Shown here one piece after another: positions 1 through 8,500 of a stretch of 64,000 nt of DNA; position 1 is the stretch's first letter; every line of letters starts with the position of its first letter. Source of the DNA: an uncultured Bacteroidaceae bacterium (lineage in GTDB: Bacteria > Bacteroidota > Bacteroidia > Bacteroidales > Bacteroidaceae); NCBI GenBank assembly GCA_904502235.1, contig CAJGDP010000001.1:76633-140632 (forward strand). Direction: 5' to 3'. Below the pieces are notes generated by a model. It was not told the DNA's origin. It did not search any database and saw only the letters and a list, made by a program, of their open reading frames with translations. Both the position numbers and the translations under genes were made by a program.

Positions 1-191
1 TTGTACAGGATTGATACGTTCTTTGAAAGAATGGTTATACCTCTCTCTCGTTCGAGTTCGTTGTTGTCGAGTGTCAGCTTGTCGTTGTCCTGCTCCTTAA
101 GAAGGTTGCCTGCCAACATCATTTTGTCAACGAGAGTTGTTTTTCCGTGGTCAACGTGTGCAATGATTGCAATGTTGCGAATTTTCTGCAT
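1..191 (-). CDS. typA: GTP-binding protein TypA/BipA, N-terminal fragment
   Basis: Only the first 63 codons lie in the window; the gene runs off the left edge. The protein starts MQKIRNIAIIAHVDHGKTT, which contains the translational-GTPase P-loop (AHVDHGKTT, residues 10-18), and continues to the switch I segment RERGITI. This is the signature of TypA/BipA, a ribosome-associated GTPase of the EF-G family that helps 50S assembly and stress adaptation; LepA and EF-G have different sequence between these motifs (here KMMLAGNLL). It is divergent from rpsO, with 310 bp between the two starts. Identity as TypA rather than another translational GTPase is from family knowledge. Confidence 0.88.
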   Translation of the reverse strand, partial: MQKIRNIAIIAHVDHGKTTLVDKMMLAGNLLKEQDNDKLTLDNNELERERGITILSKNVSILY

Positions 192-246
192 ATGAATCTT
201 TTGTTTCCTTTGTTTAAAGTATCGGTTGCGACATGCATCGCTGTGA

Positions 247-264
247 GCAGTCGCTAGCGACTGC
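247..264. promoter_or_regulatory. 18-bp perfect palindrome at the predicted typA transcription start
   Basis: GCAGTCGCTAGCGACTGC reads identically on both strands. It abuts and shares one base with the minus-strand box TAACTTTG (264-271), so the predicted typA start point falls inside it. It could be a protein-binding operator or a hairpin at the extreme 5' end of the typA mRNA. Function is inferred from position only. Confidence 0.5.
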
Positions 265-271
265 AAAGTTA
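264..271 (-). promoter_or_regulatory. typA promoter -7 box (TAACTTTG)
   Basis: This is an exact match on the minus strand to the Bacteroidetes TAnnTTTG -7 consensus. No good -33 TTTG is seen at the expected spacing. It would give a leader of roughly 65 nt before the typA ATG. Confidence 0.45.
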
Positions 272-387
272 CACAAAAATAGCGAGAAAATCCCCATTTG
301 TACACTCTTTGTATATAATTAATTGATATAAGGGATGTTTAGAACGCCTTTATGCCGGATTGCTTTAAAAAAAAAGTGAAAAAGCGA

Positions 388-417
388 TTGCCGTTACGGA
401 AAATAGTTGTACCTTTG
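388..417 (+). promoter_or_regulatory. rpsO promoter
   Basis: TTG (388-390), a 19-nt spacer, then TACCTTTG (410-417) matches the Bacteroidetes sigma-ABfr promoter layout. Transcription would start near 424 and leave a leader of about 78 nt before the rpsO ATG. Confidence 0.75.
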
Positions 418-425
418 CAACCGCG

Positions 426-467
426 TTGGCAACATAGTGCGTTTTTACGCATTCATTTGTCGGCCAA
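426..467 (+). promoter_or_regulatory. Structured rpsO leader, possible S15 autoregulatory element
   Basis: The leader can fold as an outer helix TTGGC (426-430) with GCCAA (463-467) enclosing a TGCGT/ACGCA hairpin (438-451). S15 is known to repress its own mRNA through unrelated leader structures in several bacterial groups. Whether this one binds S15 is inference. Confidence 0.35.
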
Positions 468-501
468 AAGATATTTTTTAACCCTTTAAAAACTTCAAAT
501 T

Positions 502-771
502 ATGTATTTGGATTCAGAGAAAAAGAAAGAGATCTTTGGCACATACGGAACGTCTAGCACTGACACTGGTTCAGCTGAGAGCCAGATTGCTTTGTTTTCA
601 TACCGTATTGCACACTTGACGGAGCACCTCAAGGCTAACCGTAAGGATTATAGCACACAGAGAGCTTTGACAATGTTGGTAGGTAAGCGTCGTTCACTTC
701 TTAACTATCTTAAGGACCGTGACATCAACCGTTACCGTGCTATCGTTGCTAAGCTTGGCTTGCGTAGATAA
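502..771 (+). CDS. rpsO: 30S ribosomal protein S15
   Basis: An 89-residue protein, the normal length for S15. It has the conserved GTGSAESQIALFSYRI segment (here TDTGSAESQ near residue 21) that contacts 16S rRNA, the HLTEHLKANRKDYSTQR block and the C-terminal KRRSLLNYLKDRD helix. S15 is a primary binder of the 16S central domain and forms the B4 bridge to the 50S subunit. The gene stands alone with its own promoter and a strong downstream terminator; the single-gene unit beside typA fits an autogenously controlled ribosomal protein. Confidence 0.98.
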   Translation: MYLDSEKKKEIFGTYGTSSTDTGSAESQIALFSYRIAHLTEHLKANRKDYSTQRALTMLVGKRRSLLNYLKDRDINRYRAIVAKLGLRR

Positions 772-787
772 TCTGCGTAACAGACAA

Positions 788-821
788 ATAAGCGGGATTT
801 TCATTCGAAAATCCCGCTTAT
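788..821. terminator. Bidirectional terminator between rpsO and nhaC
   Basis: AGCGGGATTTTC pairs with GAAAATCCCGCT across an ATTC loop and is followed on the plus strand by TTTTATTT. The two flanking genes converge on it, so it can serve both. Confidence 0.85.
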
Positions 822-822
822 T

Positions 823-2109
823 TTATTTCTTTCTCCTTGCAAGAATAGAAAACACAATCATCACTCCAATAAGCATAGGGTAGTAGAGATGCGGAATAAT
901 CTCCAATGGCGAAACCTTTGCAAGTCCCGATGCTATGAGCAGTTGCGCACCATAGGGAATGATGCCCTGAATAAAGCACGAGGTTGTGTCCATCAAACTT
1001 GCGGCGCGACGTGGCTGAATGCCGAACTTCTTTGATATGTCGCGCGAAATGTCTCCCACTGTCAGTATTGCAATGGTGTTGTTTGCCGTGCATATATTGG
1101 CAAGGGCTGTCAAGGCTGTTATTGCAAGCTCTGCTCCACGTTTCGAGCGCATGCGCAGTGTTACAATGCGTATAAGGTAGTCTATTCCGCCATTTATTCG
1201 TACAATCTCCAACAGTCCCCCGGCAAGCATCGTTACAAGAATAAGCTCTGTCATTCCCATTATTCCGCCGCCCATCTCTGTGAATATGCTTATACCATCG
1301 ACAGTGCCAAATATCAATCCCATTGCTCCGGCAATTACAATACCGGTTATCAGCACCAGCAGTACATTCATTCCGCAGAGGGCGCAGATGATAACAGTGA
1401 GGTAGGGAATACATTTCAGTATATCACTTATGGTAACAGCGTTGCTTTCAATCTGCTCGATGTTGTTTCCGCTGAAGGCATAGAGCAAAAGTGTAACCAC
1501 TGCCGCAGGGGTAACCAGTTTTATGTTGGTTCGGAATTTACTTCGCATGGAGCATCCCTGTGTCTGTGTGGCTGCAATGGTTGTGTCGGAAATGAACGAC
1601 AGATTGTCGCCGAAGAATGCACCGCCCACAACAATAGCCACAAGCCATGCCGTCTCGCAGTTCATTTGCCCGGCAAGGGCAGTAACAACAGGTGTGAGTG
1701 CCACAATAGTACCCACCGATGTTCCTATGGATAGTGAAATAAAGCAGGCTGCAATGAAAATACCTGCCGGCAGGTAGTTGCTTGGAATAAGGTTCAGTGT
1801 CAGTTGCACCGTAGCGTCAACCGCTCCCATAGCCTTTGCAAGAGCTGCAAAAGCACCTGCAAGTACAAAAATCCATATCATATACATTATGCGTGGATTG
1901 GCAGCACCCTTGGAGAAACTCTCTATACGCTCATCGAGTGTGGTGCCGCGTGTAATGGCTATTGCGTAGATTGATGCAGTCATGAATGCAACAGCAATGG
2001 GAATGCGGTAGAAATCCCCTGCTATAATTGAACCTGCAAGGTAAATGGTCAACAGTACTATAATGGGTGATAGCGCGAGCACCCCTTGGCGTGTATTAAT
2101 CTTTTGCAT
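823..2109 (-). CDS. nhaC: NhaC-family Na+/H+ antiporter
   Basis: A 428-residue polytopic inner-membrane protein with about 11-12 hydrophobic segments. The conserved ion-binding stretch GDNLSFISDTTIAA (about residue 190) corresponds to the GDKLSPLSDTT signature of NhaC transporters, and the SIGTSVGTIVALTPV segment is also typical. It would exchange Na+ for H+ across the cytoplasmic membrane (or, in related members, malate/lactate coupled to Na+). I chose the start at MQKINTRQ because the upstream 20 codons overlap the promoter and the preceding gene's terminator. It is a single-gene unit. Confidence 0.85.
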   Translation of the reverse strand: MQKINTRQGVLALSPIIVLLTIYLAGSIIAGDFYRIPIAVAFMTASIYAIAITRGTTLDERIESFSKGAANPRIMYMIWIFVLAGAFAALAKAMGAVDATVQLTLNLIPSNYLPAGIFIAACFISLSIGTSVGTIVALTPVVTALAGQMNCETAWLVAIVVGGAFFGDNLSFISDTTIAATQTQGCSMRSKFRTNIKLVTPAAVVTLLLYAFSGNNIEQIESNAVTISDILKCIPYLTVIICALCGMNVLLVLITGIVIAGAMGLIFGTVDGISIFTEMGGGIMGMTELILVTMLAGGLLEIVRINGGIDYLIRIVTLRMRSKRGAELAITALTALANICTANNTIAILTVGDISRDISKKFGIQPRRAASLMDTTSCFIQGIIPYGAQLLIASGLAKVSPLEIIPHLYYPMLIGVMIVFSILARRKK

Positions 2110-2130
2110 AGAGTTGTTTATTATCTTGCG

Positions 2131-2162
2131 CGAAGATACAAAAAAAGCAGTGCGCCTGCAAA
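2131..2162 (-). promoter_or_regulatory. nhaC promoter embedded in upstream terminator
   Basis: On the minus strand TTTG (2159-2162), a 20-nt spacer and TATCTTCG (2131-2138) form a good promoter. The -33 element lies in the loop of the terminator hairpin of the upstream endoglycosidase gene. The start point would be near 2124, about 15 nt before the ATG. Confidence 0.6.
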
Positions 2163-2172
2163 GGCGCACTGC
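2141..2172 (-). terminator. Terminator of the distal GH85 gene
   Basis: On the minus strand GCAGTGCGCCT pairs with AGGCGCACTGC around a 4-nt loop and is followed by seven T residues. It closes the glycan-utilisation locus. Confidence 0.88.
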
Positions 2173-2197
2173 CGATAAGTTATTTAAAGTGCTTGAA

Positions 2198-5100
2198 TTA
2201 CTTTACAAGTACCTTAGCCGAACGCATTACGTTGCCAAGCTGCATCTTAACAAGGTAAACACCCTGTTCAACCTCAACAGCTGTTGGGTTATTGTTTGCA
2301 TACTTAACGAACTTACCGTCAGCTGTGTAAACCCATGCCTTCTCAACATTGTTGAAGAGGATTGCGCCCTCTGCACCTTCTGCTGTAGATACTGCATTTG
2401 CAACAGCTTCTACTGATGTTGGGTTCTCTTCTGTACCACCTGCAAGGCAAATTGGCTCGTCAGCTTCGCCCTGGTCGCGTGTGTCAACTGCTACACGACC
2501 TGGGTTATCACCAAGGATTTCAACACCGAAGTCAAGTGTGAAGCCCTTTGCATGCAAGCCTGTTGGGTTGAACATACCTGCAAACCAAGCGTCAGAGAAC
2601 ACGATACGCATACGGCTATCACCAGGAGTTGCATCCTCTGGAATCTTGAAGTTGAATGTCAAACCGCTAGCCTGCTGGAATTCTGGGCTTGCTGCACGAA
2701 TCTTACCGGCGAAGAATACGCGCTCACCTTCTGGATCAACATCTGTCTTACCATCAGCAATCTCTACTGCTGTACGCTCTGTTGGGAGTGGGTGGTCAAA
2801 ATCACCACTTGCATTCAAATCCATCCATCCACCAACGAAACAATATTTCAAACCATCGCCAAAGTCAGCGGCCTTGATTGTCATTGAAATTTCCTGTCCC
2901 TGGTTAACCTTGAGAACATGGTCAAGGCATTTTGCATACTGTGAACCGTCTGCAACAGGACCGTTAGCTGTGTAGTTAAGATCCTGTGTAGCACCTGTTG
3001 TCTTAACCCACTCAACATAACGCTGCTCACGTGCAATGTTTGCACCCTCACAAGCAGGGTCCATAGCACTTACACCGTATGTATCCTCAACAACCTCCTC
3101 AGGAAGTGTGTTCTGGTCGCCACGTGGAACCTCAACCCATGCAATTGGAGAGTAGGTCTTGAGGTCTGTAGAAACGGCACGTACACCGATGAATGGAACG
3201 TCTTCTACCTTGTCGAATACGATGTTAGAAACGATTGTAGCCCACTGTGATGTTGTACCAACCTGAGCAACCTTGCCATCCTCACCAATCTTTACAAGGA
3301 TTTCGAAGTGGTCGATGTTGGCCTCGTCGTTGTAAACCAAGCCCCATTTAGCACGTGTAACAGCTGTTGCGTTAACATCCCAGTGGAGCTTAACTGTCAT
3401 CTTGTTCTTGTACTCGTTCTTAACCTCTGCTATAACGTCCTTAACTGTTGCAGGAGTTACAGCTGCACTGTAGTCGTTTAGCTCGAGCTTACCAACATAC
3501 ATCTGGTAGTCGCTGTTGCTACCCTTTACGCGCAAACCGATGCGCTCAACAACATCACCATTTTCAATACCTTTGAGGTCGAATGCCTTCTCTTCCCATG
3601 TGTTGCCTGCAACCTCACCGTATGGATACTCCAACCAGTTGTCGCTGCCAGCCTTCTTAACAATAAGGTAAAGGTCTGAGTTCTTTACATCCTTTACAGT
3701 CTTTACAGCCAACTTAGCATAAGCGCTTGCGTTTGCCTTGAGGTTTGTCTTGTAAAGGATAATATCTGTACCTTCTGCAGTAGCAGCACCTGTAAGTTCT
3801 ATACATGAACCACCTGTATAAGCATCGAGGTGAGTGTAGTTAACTTCGATATCGTTGCTTACATTGGTAGTGTTGCTCTTGTAACGCAACCAACGGTATG
3901 TAGGAACGAGGTCTTGTGCACCCATATTGTACCAGCTGCTTGCGTGTGCCATCTTACCATTGTAGTAGTAGCGGTCACCGTTACCAAGTGTAAAGTGTGT
4001 GCGGAAGTGCAAGTCGCCCTGGATTGCTGAACGCTCAGGAATCCATGTAGCCATACCGGCAAATGTCTGCAAAGGAAGTTTGTCTGCTGTTGCTTCCCAG
4101 TTGTTACCTGTATTGCTTACAACGGGACGCTCGGCGGGGTTACGATAACCTCCTGAGAATGCACGCTCAAGCAATCTCTGATAGTTGCCCTGAGTGTCAA
4201 ATGGTCCATCACCGCTGTTGTAGCTCATGAAACGGCTCTGACCGTGCTCACCCCAAAGACAGATACCTGCTTTGTGTGCCTGTGCATCTTGGTCGAGTGC
4301 AGTCCAACGACGGTCCATACCTACAATCCAAACACCTGTATAAACACCATCAGCTGTTCCCATAACCTGCTCTGCTGCAGAAACTGTAGAACCAATCTGC
4401 CAAGAGAAGTCACCATTTGCATAGTTAAGCATGGTGTCGTGTGTCTTACCGGTCTCTTTTGTACCAAAGAGAGCATCTGCATTGCCTGCAGTAAAACCAG
4501 ACTGTGCTGTATAAATACCACTGTGATAGTTGTCGTAACCGCATTCAGCAGCATACTTGTAGAGCTGCTTGTGGAAGTTTACGATATCGGCTTCTGTATA
4601 AGAGTTGTCCTCCCAGTTGTAGTTGATACCGTCTGCACCAAAGTACATCAAACAGTGGATAAGTGGCTTAACATACTTGAACTCGCCGTTTTCCTTCTGT
4701 GTAATCATTGCACTATAAGTAGCATCACCGTCGCCGGTCCAGCTCTCAAAGAATGCGATACCGCTGAAGATGTCAGAACCGTTGCGGTGAGCTGCGTCAA
4801 CCCATGCACCCGGTGCCTGGAAGAATGAGTGGTTCCATGAACCGAAGAGGTTTACATACTGCCACATAGAGAATACGTCGGCAGTAAATTTGTCATTAGG
4901 ATAACCACCAAGACCGTCAGAACCCACGTCCATAGGAATGTTTGTCCATAGGTTACGTGTTTCGTAAGTTGATGGAACAAGACGGTCGGCGCGGCTCATG
5001 ATTTCTGCGCGGCGAACGTGTGAACGAACGAATGCTATGTCCGATTCTTGAATACCTGCTGCTGCGAATTCTTCCATTGTTGGATAAACTCTGCCCTGCT

Positions 5101-5239
5101 TGTGTACATCATAGAACAAATCGAGCATCGCCTTTGTGTCAAAACCTGAGAAATCATAGATATCCTCAGTCTGAGCAGACACTGGAGAAGTCAAAAGAGC
5201 TGCTGCCAGTGCCAATCCTGCGAAGTAACGTTTCTTCAT
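2198..5239 (-). CDS. GH85 endo-beta-N-acetylglucosaminidase with GEVED-like and T9SS sorting domains
   Basis: A 1013-residue secreted enzyme. Start chosen at MKKRYFAGLALAAALL, a signal peptide cleaved after SPVSA-Q; the longer reading frame lacks a proper signal. Residues about 60-420 match the GH85 (Endo-D/Endo-A type) TIM barrel: GADGINYNWED places N208 and E210 in the N-x-E pair used for substrate-assisted catalysis. GH85 enzymes cut the chitobiose core of N-glycans between the two GlcNAc residues. A jelly-roll-like and a fibronectin-like region follow, then a GEVED-like domain (about 740-913, with DFGDGLKYCFVGGWMDLN), then a C-terminal sorting domain (about 940-1013, ending GVYLVKMQLGNVMRSAKVLVK in part) expected to route it through T9SS to the cell surface. 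It is the last gene of the SusCD locus. Exact glycan preference is unknown. Confidence 0.88.
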   Translation of the reverse strand: MKKRYFAGLALAAALLTSPVSAQTEDIYDFSGFDTKAMLDLFYDVHKQGRVYPTMEEFAAAGIQESDIAFVRSHVRRAEIMSRADRLVPSTYETRNLWTNIPMDVGSDGLGGYPNDKFTADVFSMWQYVNLFGSWNHSFFQAPGAWVDAAHRNGSDIFSGIAFFESWTGDGDATYSAMITQKENGEFKYVKPLIHCLMYFGADGINYNWEDNSYTEADIVNFHKQLYKYAAECGYDNYHSGIYTAQSGFTAGNADALFGTKETGKTHDTMLNYANGDFSWQIGSTVSAAEQVMGTADGVYTGVWIVGMDRRWTALDQDAQAHKAGICLWGEHGQSRFMSYNSGDGPFDTQGNYQRLLERAFSGGYRNPAERPVVSNTGNNWEATADKLPLQTFAGMATWIPERSAIQGDLHFRTHFTLGNGDRYYYNGKMAHASSWYNMGAQDLVPTYRWLRYKSNTTNVSNDIEVNYTHLDAYTGGSCIELTGAATAEGTDIILYKTNLKANASAYAKLAVKTVKDVKNSDLYLIVKKAGSDNWLEYPYGEVAGNTWEEKAFDLKGIENGDVVERIGLRVKGSNSDYQMYVGKLELNDYSAAVTPATVKDVIAEVKNEYKNKMTVKLHWDVNATAVTRAKWGLVYNDEANIDHFEILVKIGEDGKVAQVGTTSQWATIVSNIVFDKVEDVPFIGVRAVSTDLKTYSPIAWVEVPRGDQNTLPEEVVEDTYGVSAMDPACEGANIAREQRYVEWVKTTGATQDLNYTANGPVADGSQYAKCLDHVLKVNQGQEISMTIKAADFGDGLKYCFVGGWMDLNASGDFDHPLPTERTAVEIADGKTDVDPEGERVFFAGKIRAASPEFQQASGLTFNFKIPEDATPGDSRMRIVFSDAWFAGMFNPTGLHAKGFTLDFGVEILGDNPGRVAVDTRDQGEADEPICLAGGTEENPTSVEAVANAVSTAEGAEGAILFNNVEKAWVYTADGKFVKYANNNPTAVEVEQGVYLVKMQLGNVMRSAKVLVK

Positions 5240-5372
5240 AATTACAGAATTTAGGTTAGTTAATAAATAAAATAATTTAAATAAAGTCATTTCTCTTGCA
5301 ATTGTTGTGGAAAGATGTTCAATGGCTTACAAAATGTAATTTTGTTTATTTCGCACATGAACATCGTTTGAG

Positions 5373-5380
5373 CAAATGTA
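5373..5380 (-). promoter_or_regulatory. Possible own promoter (-7 box TACATTTG) of the distal GH85 gene
   Basis: The minus strand carries an exact TAnnTTTG box downstream of the terminator of the preceding gene, but the -33 region (GTTCGTG) is poor. It would produce a leader of about 125 nt. If real, the second endoglycosidase is transcribed separately. Confidence 0.4.
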
Positions 5381-5462
5381 ATAATATTTTTGGAATATAC
5401 ACGAACTTCGAGAAATAAATTTTGACATTTATTTTTTTGTTTCGAGGCTCTGGAAAAGAAAA

Positions 5463-5488
5463 ATGGACTGCGCTCGGGCGCAGTCCAT
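5463..5488 (-). terminator. Terminator between the two GH85 genes
   Basis: ATGGACTGCGC pairs with GCGCAGTCCAT around a CGAG-like loop; on the minus strand it is followed by TTTTTC. It sits about 20 bp after the stop codon of the proximal GH85 gene. Confidence 0.85.
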
Positions 5489-5510
5489 TGATGATTATGC
5501 AAGATGTAAA

Positions 5511-8500
5511 TTACTTGTTAAGGAGCTTGACACTCTTCAAAAGTTTTCCGTCCTTTTCTATAGTAAGTATATATACACCTTTTGTTCCCATGGTGATTTT
5601 TGCAATTTCGCCTTCAGAAACGTTGATGTTGTTCTCGACAACCTTCTGACCGTCTGCTGTGAACAGTCTTATGTCGTAATTGCCACTTTCGGCAAACTCA
5701 ACAATTGCCATTCCGTCAATGGCGTATGCAGCAATATCTTCCATGTTGGTGTTGTCGATACCCTGCGCAGCGCCGTTAACCTTGATTATGCCGAATGTGC
5801 GTTCATCGCTACCAAGGGAGTTCTTTAGTGTCAATGTTACTGTGTAGTCGCCTGCATAGTTGTAGGCGATTGTTGCAGAACCTTCGGTGTCGTTACCTGT
5901 ACTTGTCTCAACGACTCCCTTCTTTGCTTTCCATGAAGGAGATGTTACAACGGGGAATGCAGAACCGCTGATGAATGGACATCCAGAAGTGTATTCAGGA
6001 ACAATCCAACCGAATGCACCCTGGCCTTCACCTCCTTGCGCAGTATAGCTGTGCATACCTGCATCGACACCGGCTTTTGTACCAACAGATGCAAATGTGG
6101 TGCTTGCCGCTTTTTCTTCAAAGTCCCAGTATGATGAAAGTCCTGCAGGAAGGTTGTTCGGGTCAATATCACCCATAGATAAAGCAACATCTTCGGCGGT
6201 CATTACCTTATTCCAAATCTGGAAGTTGTCGATGATACCATCGATACCGTTGCGGTCGTGTGCTGTACCACCCACAGAGAGCACTTGACCATTGGTGATC
6301 TCATAAACATTTCTCTGGAAACCGGGGTCGGTGGTGTAGTAAGTGTCTCCGTCGTTTGTGCGGTTCCATTTGGTACGTTCCTGTTTAACGCCGTTCATGT
6401 AGTATTCGGCATGGAGGTAACCCGATTCATTGTATTCAAAGATGAAAGCAAGGTGTACCCAAGAACCTATAGGCAATTTGGTATTCTCGAATTTGTAACG
6501 CAACTCGTTGTTGTTTGACAAGTCTGTTCCACGGAATGTGAAGTTATCCATAGAGCCGTCTTCCAGAATAGTTGTCCAAATCCAGCCCCAGTCGGTCTTT
6601 GGCCATGAATCAACCTTATTTGCAACAGCAAGCAACTGTGTCTTGCCCGGAGAAAGTTTGTTTATCTTAAGCCAGAATGCTGTAGAGAAACTCTTTTTGC
6701 CAACAAGGCCAAGATCTGCACATTTTACACCAAAACGCTCTTCGTTTAGATTCAAGCCCTGTGAACCTGCACCATCTGCCTCGCGTCCTGTATATGCAAA
6801 GTCTACTTTTTCTCCGGTCTCTATTGTAACATCCTGCTCGCCATTGTTTGCTGTCAAGGTCAGAATCTTTGGCAGTGCACCCACACCCATGCTTGTAATC
6901 TGAATATATCCTGCGTATTTACGCTCTTCAACCACTCGCATACCGTTGGCATCATATACGGGTCCTGTTACATAAAGGTCGTAGCTGCCTACAGCGGGAA
7001 GACCCTCGTTTGCGTAGATTTTCTTTCCTTCTTGCTGATACAGTGCATTACCCTTGCTGTCGGTTATACGCCAGCTTGCATCCTCGTGGCGTGGGTCGAC
7101 CAGTGAAATTTCAAAGTCTTCGCCCGGTTTGATGGTGCTCTTGTTTATTTGGATATCATCGTCATAAACGTATGTTCCTGCATTCATATATTCACTCCAA
7201 ACTATTTCAGAATCGTGCTTCATATCAAGTGATACTGCTGAAACGCCAAGACGTACATAGTCTTCCTTATCGAGTTGCATAGGAATGTTATAAACCAAAG
7301 CAGCCCAAGATGTGGTGATTGTCATCAGAACAGGTTCACCATCTTTCTGCTGTGCATAAATCTTGAAGAGCGATGTGTTGACATCAAGGTTGTAGCATGG
7401 TTCACCTGCGGCCTTGTTGTTAGGCATGTTGAAGATAATCTTTGCATCAACGCCATACTTGCTGAATGCAAGGGTCTTTGTGCTTGCTATTACAGGCTGT
7501 GCCGGTGCTGCAGTCTGGTTACGTACTATCGAGAACTCTCCAAGATAGAGGTTCATGTCTTTTGCATTTTCGAACTGCAACGCTACAAGTGCTATATCAC
7601 TTGCATTAATATCTTTACCTACTGTAAAACTCTTTTCAACCCAAACGTCTTCGTCGGCAACATCTGTGGCATTGCATACACTGAGTGCACAGAGAGGCGT
7701 ACTCTCGCTACCCACAGCTGTAAGCACCAACTTTATGTCGGCATTACCTGCTGCAAGTTTATAACGGAATGTTACAAGGTCGCCGTTTTGAATATTGTAT
7801 TGTGTCTTGAACAAATGGAGGTACTCTTTGGCTGTAGAACCGTATATGCGTACAGTAGAACCACCTACCCATGCGTCGTCCCAAATGAATTCTGCGTCAA
7901 GACCGTTTGTAGCAACATCGCCGGCTGTGCCACCCAACAATTTTGTTGCAAACCACCAACGCCATGTAGGCAGATAGTCCTGAACACCTATGTTGTACCA
8001 TTCACCATTGTGCTGACGCTCGCCGTTCCAGTTAAAGAAACGTCCGTTGCCAAGATTGAAATATGTGATGAAAGGTTCTGTTGCAAGATCCCATGCAAGT
8101 GTACTCTTTGCAGTCATGAACGAAGACATTCCATGGAAAGAGTAGTTATCGGCATGATACTTCATGGAGTTTGTTACATCAGGGCAGTTTGCCGGGTTGC
8201 GTGTACCACCGGTGAACCAACGTTCTGTACGTAGCATGTATGTTCGTTGTTTAACCTCGGCAGAACTACCTTTCTCTCCGCGGCTCTCCCAGAACATATT
8301 CGAACTGTGTGCGCCCCAAAGACCTATAGATATTGGGTAGTTCTGCAATAATGGCCAGTTGTTGCTACCAGGCTGTGCACCCTGCATGTTCACACCTGCA
8401 TATATGTTGATTGGATTGTAGCCTATTTGGTTTGCATAGTTTACACTGTTGGATAGAAGTGAAGAATAGTTCCAATTGTAGTTGAAGAAGAGTGAAGCAC

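Larger units (their letters stand above)
192..501. other. Intergenic region between divergent typA and rpsO
   Basis: This 310-bp gap has no plausible gene. It holds a minus-strand -7-like box and an 18-bp palindrome for typA, a strong plus-strand promoter for rpsO, and a structured rpsO leader, each listed separately. Positions 300-385 are AT-rich with nothing recognisable. Confidence 0.7.

Noticed and set aside
5239..5290. Upstream in-frame start for the distal GH85 gene
   Set aside because: The longer N terminus places the hydrophobic signal peptide internally; MKKRYFAGLAL gives a standard signal.
7275..8234. Long plus-strand open frame (319 codons) opposite the proximal GH85 gene
   Set aside because: Antisense to a domain-supported enzyme; composition rich in Cys and with no recognisable fold or promoter. 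It reflects codon usage of the real gene.
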